The notes under the pieces were generated by a model. The model had not been told where the DNA came from. It made no database searches and was given only the letters and a program-made list of their open reading frames with translations. Made by a program: the position numbers and the translations under genes. Of a DNA stretch of 64,000 nucleotides, positions 16,666-25,555 are shown piece after piece (the stretch's first letter is position 1; each line of letters opens with the position of its first letter). Source of the stretch: Pseudomonadales bacterium (GTDB lineage Bacteria; Pseudomonadota; Gammaproteobacteria; Pseudomonadales; Azotimanducaceae); the NCBI GenBank assembly GCA_028281885.1, contig JANQJA010000009.1, positions 186,001-250,000 of the forward strand. Reading direction: 5' to 3'.

Positions 16666-17583
16666 ATGAGTCTTCAGGCTGGAATCCTGAATTTCATGTT
16701 ACGTCGGACGCTGAAAAAACGAATGGCAGGGATCACCGACGTTGAGGCATTTCAGGCACAGATTGCATCGGCTGACAGCCTGCTGCCCTCGGTGCCCGGA
16801 CATGTGGAAGTCGAGGCCTTCAGCATCGGCGAGATTCCCTGCGAGTGGCTGTGGGCAGGGGGCCAGAGCGGTGACCGGGACGCGGCGTTACTGTACCTGC
16901 ATGGCGGCGGTTATGTCACTGGCGGTTTGAACAGCCATCGCGATGTTGCCTGGCGACTGTCCCGGTCGGCCAACTGCCGGGTGCTGTTGATTGAATATCG
17001 GCTCGCACCGGCACATCCGTTTCCGGCCGCATTGGAAGATGCGACTGAATGCTATCGTTGGCTGCTCGACAATGGCTACGCGCCGAACAAGCTCGCGGTC
17101 GCCGGTGACTCGGCAGGCGGCGGCCTGTCGCTGTCGCTGGTGATGAATGCCCGAAACCTGGGGTTGCCGCTGCCACTGTCACTGGCGCTCATTTCGCCCT
17201 GGTGTGATCTCTCCCTGTCCGGCGATACCGTCGCCTTGAATGCCAAAGCCGATGCCATGCTGGATCCGGCCGGGCTTGAGAAGATGGCGCTGGCCTACCT
17301 GAGTGACCGTGATCCTCGGGCGCCCCTGGCGTCACCATTGTTTGGTGATCTTTCTGGCATGCCGCCGATGATGATCGTGGCAGCCGACAATGAAATTTTG
17401 CTCAGTGATTCGAACCGGCTGGCAGAAACGGTTCGCGCTCTGGGTGGTGAGGCGAGCGTCGATCTCTGGTCGGGCGTACCTCACGCATTTCCCGTGTTTG
17501 CCAGCCGTCTGCCGGAGGGACGTAAAGCCATTGAACAACTGGGTCGTTTCCTTCGGGAACGGCGGACGACGAGCGCTGGTTAG
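16666..17583 (+). CDS. Alpha/beta hydrolase, hormone-sensitive-lipase family
   Basis: 305 residues. HGGGYVTGG near residue 75 forms the oxyanion hole and GDSAGGG holds the nucleophilic serine, both signatures of the HSL/acetyl-hydrolase (Aes-like) family. Later DNEILLSDS supplies the acid and PHAFPVF the histidine. The substrate is probably a short or medium acyl ester. It ends one nt before the flavoprotein-SelD gene, so the two are co-transcribed, though no functional link between an esterase and SelD is obvious. No signal peptide is seen. Confidence 0.9.
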   Translation: MSLQAGILNFMLRRTLKKRMAGITDVEAFQAQIASADSLLPSVPGHVEVEAFSIGEIPCEWLWAGGQSGDRDAALLYLHGGGYVTGGLNSHRDVAWRLSRSANCRVLLIEYRLAPAHPFPAALEDATECYRWLLDNGYAPNKLAVAGDSAGGGLSLSLVMNARNLGLPLPLSLALISPWCDLSLSGDTVALNAKADAMLDPAGLEKMALAYLSDRDPRAPLASPLFGDLSGMPPMMIVAADNEILLSDSNRLAETVRALGGEASVDLWSGVPHAFPVFASRLPEGRKAIEQLGRFLRERRTTSAG

Positions 17584-17584
17584 C

Positions 17585-19813
17585 ATGCGCACTAGCCGAC
17601 CCGAGCCGATTGTCCGTGACCTGGTGCTGGTGGGCGGCGGTCATGCGCACGTGACCGTGCTGCGCAAACTCGGCATGCATCCGATTCCTGGATTGCAGGT
17701 GACCCTGGTCAGCCCTGATCCGGAAACTGCTTATTCCGGCATGCTGCCGGGAGTGGTCGCCGGGCACTACTATCCTGACGAAATGCATATCGAGCTGGCG
17801 CCACTCTGCCGATTTGCCGGCGCGCGCTGGATTCAGGGAACGGTCACGGGACTTGATCGGGAGGCTCAGACCATCTCGTGTCCGGGTCGACCGGATATAC
17901 CCTATGACGTGATATCCCTCGACATCGGTATCACCCCATCGCTGGAGGGGATTGCCGGCGCGGAAACCTACGGTATTGCGGTAAAACCCATCGGCCAGTT
18001 CCTCGAAAAGTGGGAACAGTTTCTTGAACGCGCCCGGCGCGGCGAGATCACGCAGATCGGATTTGTCGGTGCTGGCGCGGGCGGTGTGGAATTGTGTCTG
18101 GCGGTTCACTATCGGTTACAGCAGGAAGGCCTTGATCAGATTGGTGTGAATCTGTTTGCGGAAGATGACACGGTGTTGCCGGGCTATCCTCTTCCGGTCA
18201 GAACCCATTTCATCAGGCTGCTGGAAAAAAGGGGTATCAAGCTGTATCCCCGGTTCCGTGTGGTGGAGATATCCCCGACCGAGATGTTCTCCCATCGGGG
18301 TGATCGCGTCTCGATTGATGCGCCGTTTATCGTGACGCGTGCGGCATCCCATCCCTGGCTCAGGGAAACGGGTCTTGCCCTGGATGATGACGGTTTTATC
18401 GAGGTGCGAAGCACGTTACAGACCTGTAGCGACGACAACATCTTTGCGGTGGGTGACGTGGCATCGAATGTGGATCATCCGCGCCCGAAAGCGGGCGTGT
18501 TCGCTGTGCGCCAGGGACCGCCCTTGTATCGGAACCTAAGGCGCGTGCTGCATGGTCGATCGCCGCAGCCGTTTCGTCCGCAGCAGGAATTCCTGTCGCT
18601 GATCTCAACCGGTGATCGTAGTGCAGTTGCCGCGAAGTGGGGACAGATGGCGAGCGGCGCCTGGGTCTGGCGCTGGAAGGACCGCATCGACCGGAGCTTC
18701 ATGGATCGGTTCAATCGATTGCCGGCGATGAAGCCCGTGATGAAAGCACCGAAAAAACGAGACGGGCTGCTTGCGGATTTGGATGAACAGATGCGTTGTG
18801 CCGGGTGCGGATCGAAAGTCGCGGGCGATCTGCTGACCGAGGTACTTCGTGAACTGGGTATCGCTGTGGAACCGGAAGATGCAGCCGTCTACACGCCACC
18901 GCCGAACGAGGTGCTGCTTCATACCGTGGACGGTTTCCGCAGTTTTCTCGATGACCCGCATCAGTTTGGGCGGGTCGTGGTGAACCATGCGCTGAGCGAC
19001 ATCTATGCCATGGGGGGAAGACCGGTGACCGCGCTGGCGGCGGTGACCGTGCCCTATGCCACGGCGACGAAGACTCGCGAACTGCTTGTTCAGGTCATGC
19101 GGGGAATTCGTGACGGACTCAATGCCGAGGAAGTGGCGCTGGTCGGTGGACACACCACCGAGGGTGCGGAACTCGCCGTCTGGTTATCGGTCAACGGTCT
19201 GGCAAAGCCGGATGACATTCACCGCAAGGGAGGGCTGGTCCCGGGCGATGCGTTGATCCTGACCAAACCGCTGGGCACGGGTGCCCTGTTTGCCGCCGAT
19301 ATGCAGGGCAAGGCCCGGGGACGCTGGATTGAGAAGGCGGTCGAGTCCATGTTGATTTCCAATCGCACCGCAAGTCAGATTCTGACGACAGGAGGCGCCC
19401 ATGCCATGACCGACGTGACAGGTTTCGGCCTAGCTGGCCATCTGATGGAAATGCTTGAGGCGTCGAAAGTGGGCGCCTGGTTGTCGCTGGATCGAATACC
19501 GGATTTGCCGGGGGCCTATCAGATGATTTCGAAGGGAATCGCCAGCACCCTGCAAGCGGGTAACGAGCGAACGCTCGGCGAACGACTTCACGGCCGGCGC
19601 GGTGATCTGCGGCGGGCGCTGGTGGTCGATCCACAAACAGCCGGGGGATTATTGGCAGGCGTCCCGGGCGCTGATGCCGGGCGCCTGGTTGAGGAACTCC
19701 GTGCAGCCGGTTACGACAGCGCAGCCGTGGTGGGAGAGGTGGTGGCCGGTGATGTCACGATCGAACTGCGTCAGATGGGCGTGAAGTCCTCGCCGTCCAG
19801 CGCCCAGGGCTGA
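17585..19813 (+). CDS. selD: Flavoprotein (NADH dehydrogenase-like) - selenide, water dikinase fusion
   Basis: 742 residues. Residues 1 to about 385 are a pyridine-nucleotide-disulfide oxidoreductase-like domain: VGGGHAHV at the N-terminus, GAGAGGVEL in the second Rossmann fold, and NIFAVGDVA before the C-terminal helix. From about 395 on is SelD: MRCAGCGSKV with the catalytic Cys and Lys, a VNHALSDIYAMGG metal-binding loop, GGHTTEGAEL, and DVTGFGLAGHL with AGNE near the end. SelD makes selenophosphate from selenide and ATP for selenocysteine and selenouridine. The flavin domain may reduce or deliver selenium; its partner reaction is unproven. This fusion type is known in several bacterial lineages. 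The ATG is 1 nt after the hydrolase stop; a longer in-frame reading from 17390 only overlaps that gene. The second Cys of the E. coli GCGCK motif is Ser. Confidence 0.93.
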   Translation: MRTSRPEPIVRDLVLVGGGHAHVTVLRKLGMHPIPGLQVTLVSPDPETAYSGMLPGVVAGHYYPDEMHIELAPLCRFAGARWIQGTVTGLDREAQTISCPGRPDIPYDVISLDIGITPSLEGIAGAETYGIAVKPIGQFLEKWEQFLERARRGEITQIGFVGAGAGGVELCLAVHYRLQQEGLDQIGVNLFAEDDTVLPGYPLPVRTHFIRLLEKRGIKLYPRFRVVEISPTEMFSHRGDRVSIDAPFIVTRAASHPWLRETGLALDDDGFIEVRSTLQTCSDDNIFAVGDVASNVDHPRPKAGVFAVRQGPPLYRNLRRVLHGRSPQPFRPQQEFLSLISTGDRSAVAAKWGQMASGAWVWRWKDRIDRSFMDRFNRLPAMKPVMKAPKKRDGLLADLDEQMRCAGCGSKVAGDLLTEVLRELGIAVEPEDAAVYTPPPNEVLLHTVDGFRSFLDDPHQFGRVVVNHALSDIYAMGGRPVTALAAVTVPYATATKTRELLVQVMRGIRDGLNAEEVALVGGHTTEGAELAVWLSVNGLAKPDDIHRKGGLVPGDALILTKPLGTGALFAADMQGKARGRWIEKAVESMLISNRTASQILTTGGAHAMTDVTGFGLAGHLMEMLEASKVGAWLSLDRIPDLPGAYQMISKGIASTLQAGNERTLGERLHGRRGDLRRALVVDPQTAGGLLAGVPGADAGRLVEELRAAGYDSAAVVGEVVAGDVTIELRQMGVKSSPSSAQG

Positions 19814-20142
19814 GTCAGCGCTTCCGGGTCATCGGCGGAGAATCCCACGCCGAAGTCATAATTGCCGGAGACGAGTTTGCCCGGTTCGATTTCCGTATCC
19901 AGTAGTTCGAAGGTGGCCGTGGTGAGTTTGCCAGGATCGGCCCTGATCACGCTTTCCCCGCATGGACGAAAGGCGCTGTCCGTCGGGCATTTCACGGCAA
20001 GCACCAGGGCGAAGTCCCGGGTTTCGTCGCCGCTGTTGGTGATGTCGACGCTGACTTCAAAGCCATTGTCGTAACGTTCGATATAGAGATTATCGAGTCT
20101 GCCGGGCATCGGGCGATGGTTCTGACTGCCAACGAGCCGCAT
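19771..20142 (-). CDS. Small conserved-looking hypothetical protein
   Basis: 123 residues, soluble, with no signal peptide. Its beta-rich sequence (FEVSVDITNSGDETRDFALVLAVKCP and TTATFELLDTEIEPGKL) reads like a small immunoglobulin-like or CARDB-type fold; two Cys (in VKCPTD and RPCGES) could form a disulfide. I do not recognise the family. Its last 43 nt overlap the end of selD on the opposite strand. It is divergent from the acyl-CoA synthetase at 20202, 59 nt away. The composition looks real, and a start ATG at 20142 is present. Confidence 0.6.
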   Translation of the reverse strand: MRLVGSQNHRPMPGRLDNLYIERYDNGFEVSVDITNSGDETRDFALVLAVKCPTDSAFRPCGESVIRADPGKLTTATFELLDTEIEPGKLVSGNYDFGVGFSADDPEALTQPWALDGEDFTPI

Positions 20143-20201
20143 CCTAGCTTATTTATGGTAAAAATGCGGGTTCCCCCGGTGACAGGAAAAAAGAGAGGAT
20201 C

Positions 20202-21836
20202 ATGACCCAGGCGTGGAATTTCGGCGATGTGATTGATGTGGCAGGCGAGGTGGCCCCTGCCGATCGACCCGCGCTGGTCTGTGGGGATCGCGTCGTGCCC
20301 TGGTCTGAATTTGTCCGACGGTCCAACAATCTGGCTCGTGGTCTGCTCGCGGGTGGTGCGAAACCCGGCGACAAGATCGGTTTCTACATGCGCAACTGTC
20401 CCGAATACTGCGAAGCGGTCGCGGCTGCCCTGAAGGCCCGGTTGACTCACGTTAACGTCAACTATCGTTACGTCGATGATGAACTGATTTACCTGCTGGA
20501 CAACGCCGATGCCACGGTCTGTGTGTACTCGGCAGATTTCGCACCACTGGTGGCGCGCGTTCGGGACAGACTCCCGCTGATCACCCAGTGGGTCGAGGTG
20601 GACGATGGCGAACCCGGTGGCAGCGATGTGATTCGCTACGAGACGCTGGCCGGGGAGGGTGACGGTCGGCCGCTCGACATTGAACGATCACCCGACGATC
20701 AGTTTTTTGTCTACACCGGCGGCACCACCGGCATGCCCAAGGGTGTGATGTGGCGCCAGCACGATCTCTGGCATGTCCAGGGTGGCGGCGGCAATGCCCG
20801 TGCGGGGATTCCGCCGAGTGTGGATCTGGATGACCACAGAAAGAAGGTAGCAGCGAATACATCGCCGGTCGTTCATCTCGTGCTGCCTCCCTTGATGCAT
20901 GCCACCGGCTTGTTCAATGCCATGCGAGCCATGGTGGGCGGCGGCACCTGTGTCACCCTGCCAACCCGAAGCTTTGATCCCATCGAAGGGCTTAAGGCGA
21001 TGGAACGAAACCGGGCCACCAACGTCACCATTGTGGGCGATGCGTTCGCCCGCCCCTTGCTTGAGGCACTGGACGCCAATCCGGGTCGATATGATATTTC
21101 GTCGGTTCGGGTAATGGTGTCGTCCGGCGTCATGTGGACCCAGCCGATTAAACAGGGCCTGCTTCGCCACAACGAGAACATGGCACTGGCCGATGCGCTC
21201 GGCTCGTCCGAGGCCGTGGCAATCGGTTCCTCGGTGACGACAAAAGATGAAGTCATCGAGGTGGCGAAATTTACCCGTGGTCCCAATTGCCGGGTGTTTA
21301 CCGAGGATCTGCGGGAGGTGCTGCCGGGTTCCAATGAGCCGGGTATGGTGGCGGTGACCGGTACGCTTCCGCTGGGTTACTACAAGGATCAGGAAAAAAC
21401 TGACAAGACCTTCAGGACCATCGATGGCGTGCGTTATTCGATGCCGGGCGACTGGGTCATGGTGGAAGCCGATGGCACGCTGACCTTGCTCGGCCGCGGC
21501 AGCAACTGCATTAATACCGGCGGCGAGAAGGTCTATCCCGAGGAAGTCGAGGAAGTGCTCAAGCAGCACGATGCGGTGGTCGATTGCCTGGTGGTCGGCA
21601 TTGCCGATGAGAAGTGGGGGCAAATTGTTGTTGCCGTGGTAGAGCCGATACCGGATGCGCAGCCGGACGAAAAGACACTGCGTGAATTCACCCGCCAGCG
21701 CCTGGCGGCCTACAAGGTGCCAAGGCGAGTGCTGGTCCGAGAGAGCGTCGAGCGAGCGCCCAACGGCAAAGCGAACTACAAGCTGATCAAGGCTTACGCT
21801 GAATCGCAGCTGGAGCGTTCAAGCACGGCCGCCTAG
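20202..21836 (+). CDS. Acyl-CoA synthetase (AMP-forming), paralogue 1
   Basis: 544 residues of the ANL superfamily, FadD3/FadD13-like in overall pattern. Loop VYTGGTTGMPKGVMW near residue 175, SSEAVAIG in the A5 region, a DWVMVEADGTLTLLGRGSNCINTGGEKVYPEEVEE hinge block, and the catalytic Lys in RAPNGKANYKLIK. Such enzymes activate medium-chain, branched or ring-derived acids, for example in terpene or steroid side-chain catabolism; the substrate here is unproven. GAGAGGA ribosome binding site 4 nt before ATG. The next gene is a close paralogue 73 nt downstream. Confidence 0.93.
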   Translation: MTQAWNFGDVIDVAGEVAPADRPALVCGDRVVPWSEFVRRSNNLARGLLAGGAKPGDKIGFYMRNCPEYCEAVAAALKARLTHVNVNYRYVDDELIYLLDNADATVCVYSADFAPLVARVRDRLPLITQWVEVDDGEPGGSDVIRYETLAGEGDGRPLDIERSPDDQFFVYTGGTTGMPKGVMWRQHDLWHVQGGGGNARAGIPPSVDLDDHRKKVAANTSPVVHLVLPPLMHATGLFNAMRAMVGGGTCVTLPTRSFDPIEGLKAMERNRATNVTIVGDAFARPLLEALDANPGRYDISSVRVMVSSGVMWTQPIKQGLLRHNENMALADALGSSEAVAIGSSVTTKDEVIEVAKFTRGPNCRVFTEDLREVLPGSNEPGMVAVTGTLPLGYYKDQEKTDKTFRTIDGVRYSMPGDWVMVEADGTLTLLGRGSNCINTGGEKVYPEEVEEVLKQHDAVVDCLVVGIADEKWGQIVVAVVEPIPDAQPDEKTLREFTRQRLAAYKVPRRVLVRESVERAPNGKANYKLIKAYAESQLERSSTAA

Positions 21837-21909
21837 TTTTTGATGATGATTGGAGAATCTTGTGATGACACTGCCGTGCGTACAGTCAGATTTCAAATGA
21901 GGGAAAGCA

Positions 21910-23538
21910 ATGAGTGAAGAGTGGAATATTGGCGATGTCCTCGACGCTGTGGATGCCGCGATACCCGGAGACCGGCCAGCGCTGATTCATGGCGACAGGG
22001 TCGTTCGATGGACTGATTTTAGCCGCCGGTCCAATAACCTGGCGCGGAATCTGCTGAATCTGGGCGTTCGGCCCGGCGACAAGATCGCGTTTTACATGCG
22101 TAATCGGCCCGAGTACAGCGAAGGGATTGCCGCCGCACTGAAAGCACGCCTCGTTCACGTCAACGTCAATTACCGCTACATCGACAGCGAACTGATCTAC
22201 CTGCTCGATAATTCCGACGCGAAGGTCTGCATCTATGCCGCGGAATTTGCACCGTTGGTCGCATCCGTGAGGGGATCCCTGCCGGAGGTGAAACACTGGG
22301 TTGAAGTAGACGATGGCGCGCCCGGCGGTGAGGACGCCGTTGCCTACGAGACCCTGGCGGCCATCGGCGATGGCAGCCCGCTCGAGATTGAACGTTCGCC
22401 GGATGATCTGATTTTTCTATATACCGGCGGCACCACGGGGATGCCCAAGGGCGTGATGTGGCGACATGGTGATCTGTGGGTCGCCCATGGTGGTGGCGGC
22501 AATCCGCGGCTGGGTCAGCAGCCGAGCGCGAGCATCGAAGAACACCAGCGCAGGGTAAGCACGGGTGACTATATCGTCAGTCTGCCGCTGCCGCCCTTGA
22601 TGCACGGCACCGGTTTCTTCATGGCCATGCGGGTCATGTACATGGGAGGTACCTGTGTGACCCTCGAGGGCAAGAGCTTTGATGCTGACGAGGCCCTTAA
22701 GGCGATCGGCCGAAACGGCGTCACCAATGTCACCATCGTGGGGGATGCTTTTGCCCGGCCCATGCTTGAACTGCTGGATGCTAATCCGGGCGTTTACGAT
22801 ATCTCGTCGATCAGGCTGATGAATTCTTCCGGCGTGATGTGGACACGATCGATAAAAGAAGGATTGCTTCGACACAATGAGAACATGACCCTGTCCGATT
22901 CCTTTGCCTCTTCTGAAGCACTGGGCATGGGTGCATCGGTGACTACCAAAGGCGAGGTGCAGGAGGTCGCGCACTTCAAGATCGGTGTTCGCTGCCGCGT
23001 CTTCTCCGAAGACTTCTCAAGGCAGATTGAACCGGGGTCGGGGGAGTCCGGTCTGGTGGCTGTCACGGGCCCGCTGCCGATGGGCTATTACAAGGATTCC
23101 GAAAAAACCGACAAGACTTTCAAGACCATCGACGGTGTTCGTTATTCCGTGCCGGGCGACTGGGTCAAGGTAGAGCCGGATGGCACGCTGACGTTGCTGG
23201 GGCGCGGCAGCAATTGCATCAACACGGCCGGGGAGAAGGTTTACCCCGAAGAGGTGGAAGAAGCGCTGAAACATCACCCCAGCGTCGCTGACTGTCTGGT
23301 CGTAGGTGTGGCGGATGAAAAATGGGGTCAGGCGATTACCGCTGTCGTCCAGTTGCAGGAGAACGCGGAGATGAATGAAGCAGAACTGCGTGACTTTGCG
23401 CGGACTCGTCTGGCTGCCTACAAGATACCCAAGCGGGTGCTTGCGCGTGCCTCACTCGAGCGGGCCCCAAACGGCAAGGCGAACTACGAGTTGATTCGCG
23501 AATACGCAGAATCAGAACTGCTGCAGCAGGCGTCCTAG
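21910..23538 (+). CDS. Acyl-CoA synthetase (AMP-forming), paralogue 2
   Basis: 542 residues, collinear with the preceding gene over its whole length; by eye about two thirds of positions are identical, so this is a tandem duplication. Loop LYTGGTTGMPKGVMW, ASSEALGMG, the SNCINTAGEKVYPEEVEE block, and catalytic Lys in RAPNGKANYELI. Differences cluster in the region about 185-215 and 265-330 that lines the acyl pocket, which suggests different substrates, though this is inference. Ribosome binding site GAGGGA before ATG. selC follows 72 nt after the stop. Confidence 0.93.
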   Translation: MSEEWNIGDVLDAVDAAIPGDRPALIHGDRVVRWTDFSRRSNNLARNLLNLGVRPGDKIAFYMRNRPEYSEGIAAALKARLVHVNVNYRYIDSELIYLLDNSDAKVCIYAAEFAPLVASVRGSLPEVKHWVEVDDGAPGGEDAVAYETLAAIGDGSPLEIERSPDDLIFLYTGGTTGMPKGVMWRHGDLWVAHGGGGNPRLGQQPSASIEEHQRRVSTGDYIVSLPLPPLMHGTGFFMAMRVMYMGGTCVTLEGKSFDADEALKAIGRNGVTNVTIVGDAFARPMLELLDANPGVYDISSIRLMNSSGVMWTRSIKEGLLRHNENMTLSDSFASSEALGMGASVTTKGEVQEVAHFKIGVRCRVFSEDFSRQIEPGSGESGLVAVTGPLPMGYYKDSEKTDKTFKTIDGVRYSVPGDWVKVEPDGTLTLLGRGSNCINTAGEKVYPEEVEEALKHHPSVADCLVVGVADEKWGQAITAVVQLQENAEMNEAELRDFARTRLAAYKIPKRVLARASLERAPNGKANYELIREYAESELLQQAS

Positions 23539-23610
23539 CGCAGGGGGTGGTAGAGAAGCGAGTGGGGCATCAGCTTGCATCTGAGCAGCGATGAAATGAA
23601 TATGGCAGGT

Positions 23611-23704
23611 GGAAGAGCGACGGCCCCGGTGGGTTGCGCGGCCTTCAAAGCCGTTGAGCTGCCGTCGAGGTGGCTGGTGGGTTCGACTCCTACCTCTTCC
23701 GCCA
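23611..23704 (+). tRNA. selC: tRNA-Sec (UCA anticodon)
   Basis: 94 nt including the encoded CCA. Anticodon loop CUUCAAA with UCA at 23645-23647, 6-bp D-stem (CGGCCC/GGGUUG) with CGGU loop, long variable arm with a 7-bp stem (AGCUGCC/GGUGGCU), and a T-arm GUGGG-UUCGACU-CCUAC, all as in bacterial selenocysteine tRNAs. The acceptor shows seven pairs (GGAAGAG/CUCUUCC); C8 has no partner, so the acceptor plus T-stem stack totals 12 bp rather than the usual bacterial 13. It reads UGA as selenocysteine with SelB, after serine charging and SelA conversion. It stands alone between catabolic genes, far from selAB. Confidence 0.95.
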
Positions 23705-23738
23705 ACTGTGGGGAATCCTGCATGATCAAGGTTGCCTA

Positions 23739-23753
23739 AGTCGTCTGACGACT
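23739..23753 (+). terminator. Weak stem-loop after selC
   Basis: AGTCGT-CTG-ACGACT, a 6-bp stem with a 3-nt loop, lies 35 nt after the tRNA 3' end. No T-run follows directly (CCGATTGTT), so this is at best a weak terminator. Confidence 0.3.
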
Positions 23754-23803
23754 CCGATTGTTAGCGGGCTTGTGCCGAAAATTGAGATAGAAGGGGGAAC
23801 GTT

Positions 23804-25087
23804 TTGAAGCCGAAGTTTTTCTACGGTTGGGTCGTGGTCGGGGTATGTTTTCTACTCGGTCTCGTCGGTACAGGCATCTATAACTACACCAAGGGAATTT
23901 TCCTGCCAGCACTGGCGGAGGATATTGCCGATGGCAATCGCTTGGCGCTGTCGATTGCGTTCTCTGCGATGAGTGTTATCACCGCCATTATTGCGCCGTA
24001 CATCGGTCGTCGCATGGATGTGGCATCTCCACGCCAGCTGATATTCGTTGGTGTTTTGCTGCTGGCGGTGACTTACTTCCTTTTGGCCACGATAACAGAG
24101 CCATGGCACTTTATGGTGGTCGTGGTGGTGGGACTGGGCCTGTCGATGTCACTGATGGGTAACCTCGCCAAGGGGCGCGCCATCATGTACTGGTTCGATC
24201 ACTGGCGCGGTCGCGCTCTTGCGATCACGATTCTGGGTGGCTCCATTGCGGGTATGGTGTTCCCGCCGCTGGTGAGCTGGCTGGTGGAAACTCACGGTTG
24301 GCGGGCAGGCTACATGGTGTTCGGCGTTCTCGCGCTCATCGGGCTTGGCCTGCCTGTCTATTTCTTTCTGAAAGACCGTCCCGAAGAGATCGGCGACGTG
24401 CGCGATGGTCGGAAGTATGTGGAGAAAAACACTCACGAAACGTTCGAGTCCATTGCGGAAAGCGAACTGGTGTCGTGGGGAGCATTGCTCAAGGCGCCGC
24501 CGTTCTGGGCGGTGGGAATCATTATCGGTGCCATGGCGGGCGTCTTTGGTGCCGTCATGCTGCACTTCTACGGGCATATGCTCGATCTGGGTATCAGCGC
24601 TGATCAGGCTGCGATCGTTGTTTCCCTGACGGCGACAGCGTCGGCCCTCAGCAAACCGATTGTCGGTTGGGTGTCCGACTTTTTCGGCGGGCGCATCGCC
24701 TGCTGGATGGCATTGCTGAGTCAGGCGGGGGCGCTGTTTCTGATGACGACCGTGGACAGCTTTATGGGCTGCGCCACAGTTTCGCTCCTGTATGGGTTTG
24801 GCTATTCGGGCATGGTGACCCTGCGCACCTTCATGTTGTCGGTGAACTTCGGCAGCCGCTCTATTGGCTCGGCCGTTGGCCTGCTGGAGTGGGTTGAATT
24901 GCCCCTGGTGATGATCGCGTCACCGCTTGCCGGATACATCCATGATGTGTCGGGCAGCTACAACACCGCGTTTCTGATTCTGGGCGGACTCCTGCTGGCC
25001 GTTTGTATCTGTCCGTTCTTTATCAAGGCAGGGGGCGCTATTGAGCGGCGCCGGGAACAGGAGCTGGCTTCGACCGCCACGTCGTGA
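23804..25087 (+). CDS. MFS transporter (oxalate/formate or monocarboxylate type)
   Basis: 427 residues with twelve predicted membrane helices. It begins FFYGWVVVGVCFLLGLVGTG, a pattern seen in the OFA/monocarboxylate porter branch, with a cytoplasmic central loop around residues 195-230 (KDRPEEIGDVRDGRKY) and RRMD in the A-motif loop. Likely carries an organic acid or small hydrophobic anion across the inner membrane; the substrate is unknown. The start is TTG at 23804, after a strong AGGGGG. Neighbouring acyl-CoA synthetases and amidohydrolase suggest uptake of a compound that is then degraded. Confidence 0.88.
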   Translation: MKPKFFYGWVVVGVCFLLGLVGTGIYNYTKGIFLPALAEDIADGNRLALSIAFSAMSVITAIIAPYIGRRMDVASPRQLIFVGVLLLAVTYFLLATITEPWHFMVVVVVGLGLSMSLMGNLAKGRAIMYWFDHWRGRALAITILGGSIAGMVFPPLVSWLVETHGWRAGYMVFGVLALIGLGLPVYFFLKDRPEEIGDVRDGRKYVEKNTHETFESIAESELVSWGALLKAPPFWAVGIIIGAMAGVFGAVMLHFYGHMLDLGISADQAAIVVSLTATASALSKPIVGWVSDFFGGRIACWMALLSQAGALFLMTTVDSFMGCATVSLLYGFGYSGMVTLRTFMLSVNFGSRSIGSAVGLLEWVELPLVMIASPLAGYIHDVSGSYNTAFLILGGLLLAVCICPFFIKAGGAIERRREQELASTATS

Positions 25088-25159
25088 TTCTGTTTACGCC
25101 GAGACAGTTCGGTGCATAATGCGTATTCCGCCCGGATTGTAGAGTGCTGAGGAGATGAG

Positions 25160-25465
25160 ATGCGTTACCTGATGATGATCATTGCAATGGCTTTTGTCCT
25201 GACTGCCTGCAGTTCAGCACCGACAAACGTGACGGCCGAGGGTGCGAGTGGTGAGCAGACCGAGGAGGTGGCACTGACTGCCGATCAGCAGGCGATCAAG
25301 GAATTTGTTGATAGCCAGGTCGTCTGCACGTATGAGCGTCCGGTGGGATCCCATTTCAAGACCAGGGTCTGCCGTACCCGGGATGAAATTGAAAGAATGC
25401 GAAGAAAGGGGCAGGAGGCTTATCGGCAGATTGAGAGTACGAGCATGCAGCAGGGCCTCCAGTAG
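25160..25465 (+). CDS. Small lipoprotein
   Basis: 101 residues. N-terminal MRYLMMIIAMAFVLTACSS is a lipoprotein signal with lipobox LTAC (Cys 17). The mature part contains VVCTYERPVGSHFKTRVCRTRDEIERMRRKGQ: a two-Cys segment followed by a basic helix, a pattern common to small exported hypothetical lipoproteins of gammaproteobacteria. Probably attached to the outer membrane; function unknown. GAGGAGATGAG ribosome binding site ahead of ATG. It could be co-transcribed with the amidohydrolase 90 nt downstream. Confidence 0.8.
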   Translation: MRYLMMIIAMAFVLTACSSAPTNVTAEGASGEQTEEVALTADQQAIKEFVDSQVVCTYERPVGSHFKTRVCRTRDEIERMRRKGQEAYRQIESTSMQQGLQ

Positions 25466-25555
25466 ACCTGCCGCACTCGTCAAATCTCGCCTGGTTGACC
25501 TCCAATTCAATCGGCTTAGACTGGTTTCACGCACCTGCCCGTGGAGCCACTCCCA

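Noticed and set aside
20688..21623. 311-codon minus-strand open frame opposite acyl-CoA synthetase 1
   Set aside because: Antisense mirror; His-rich without domains.
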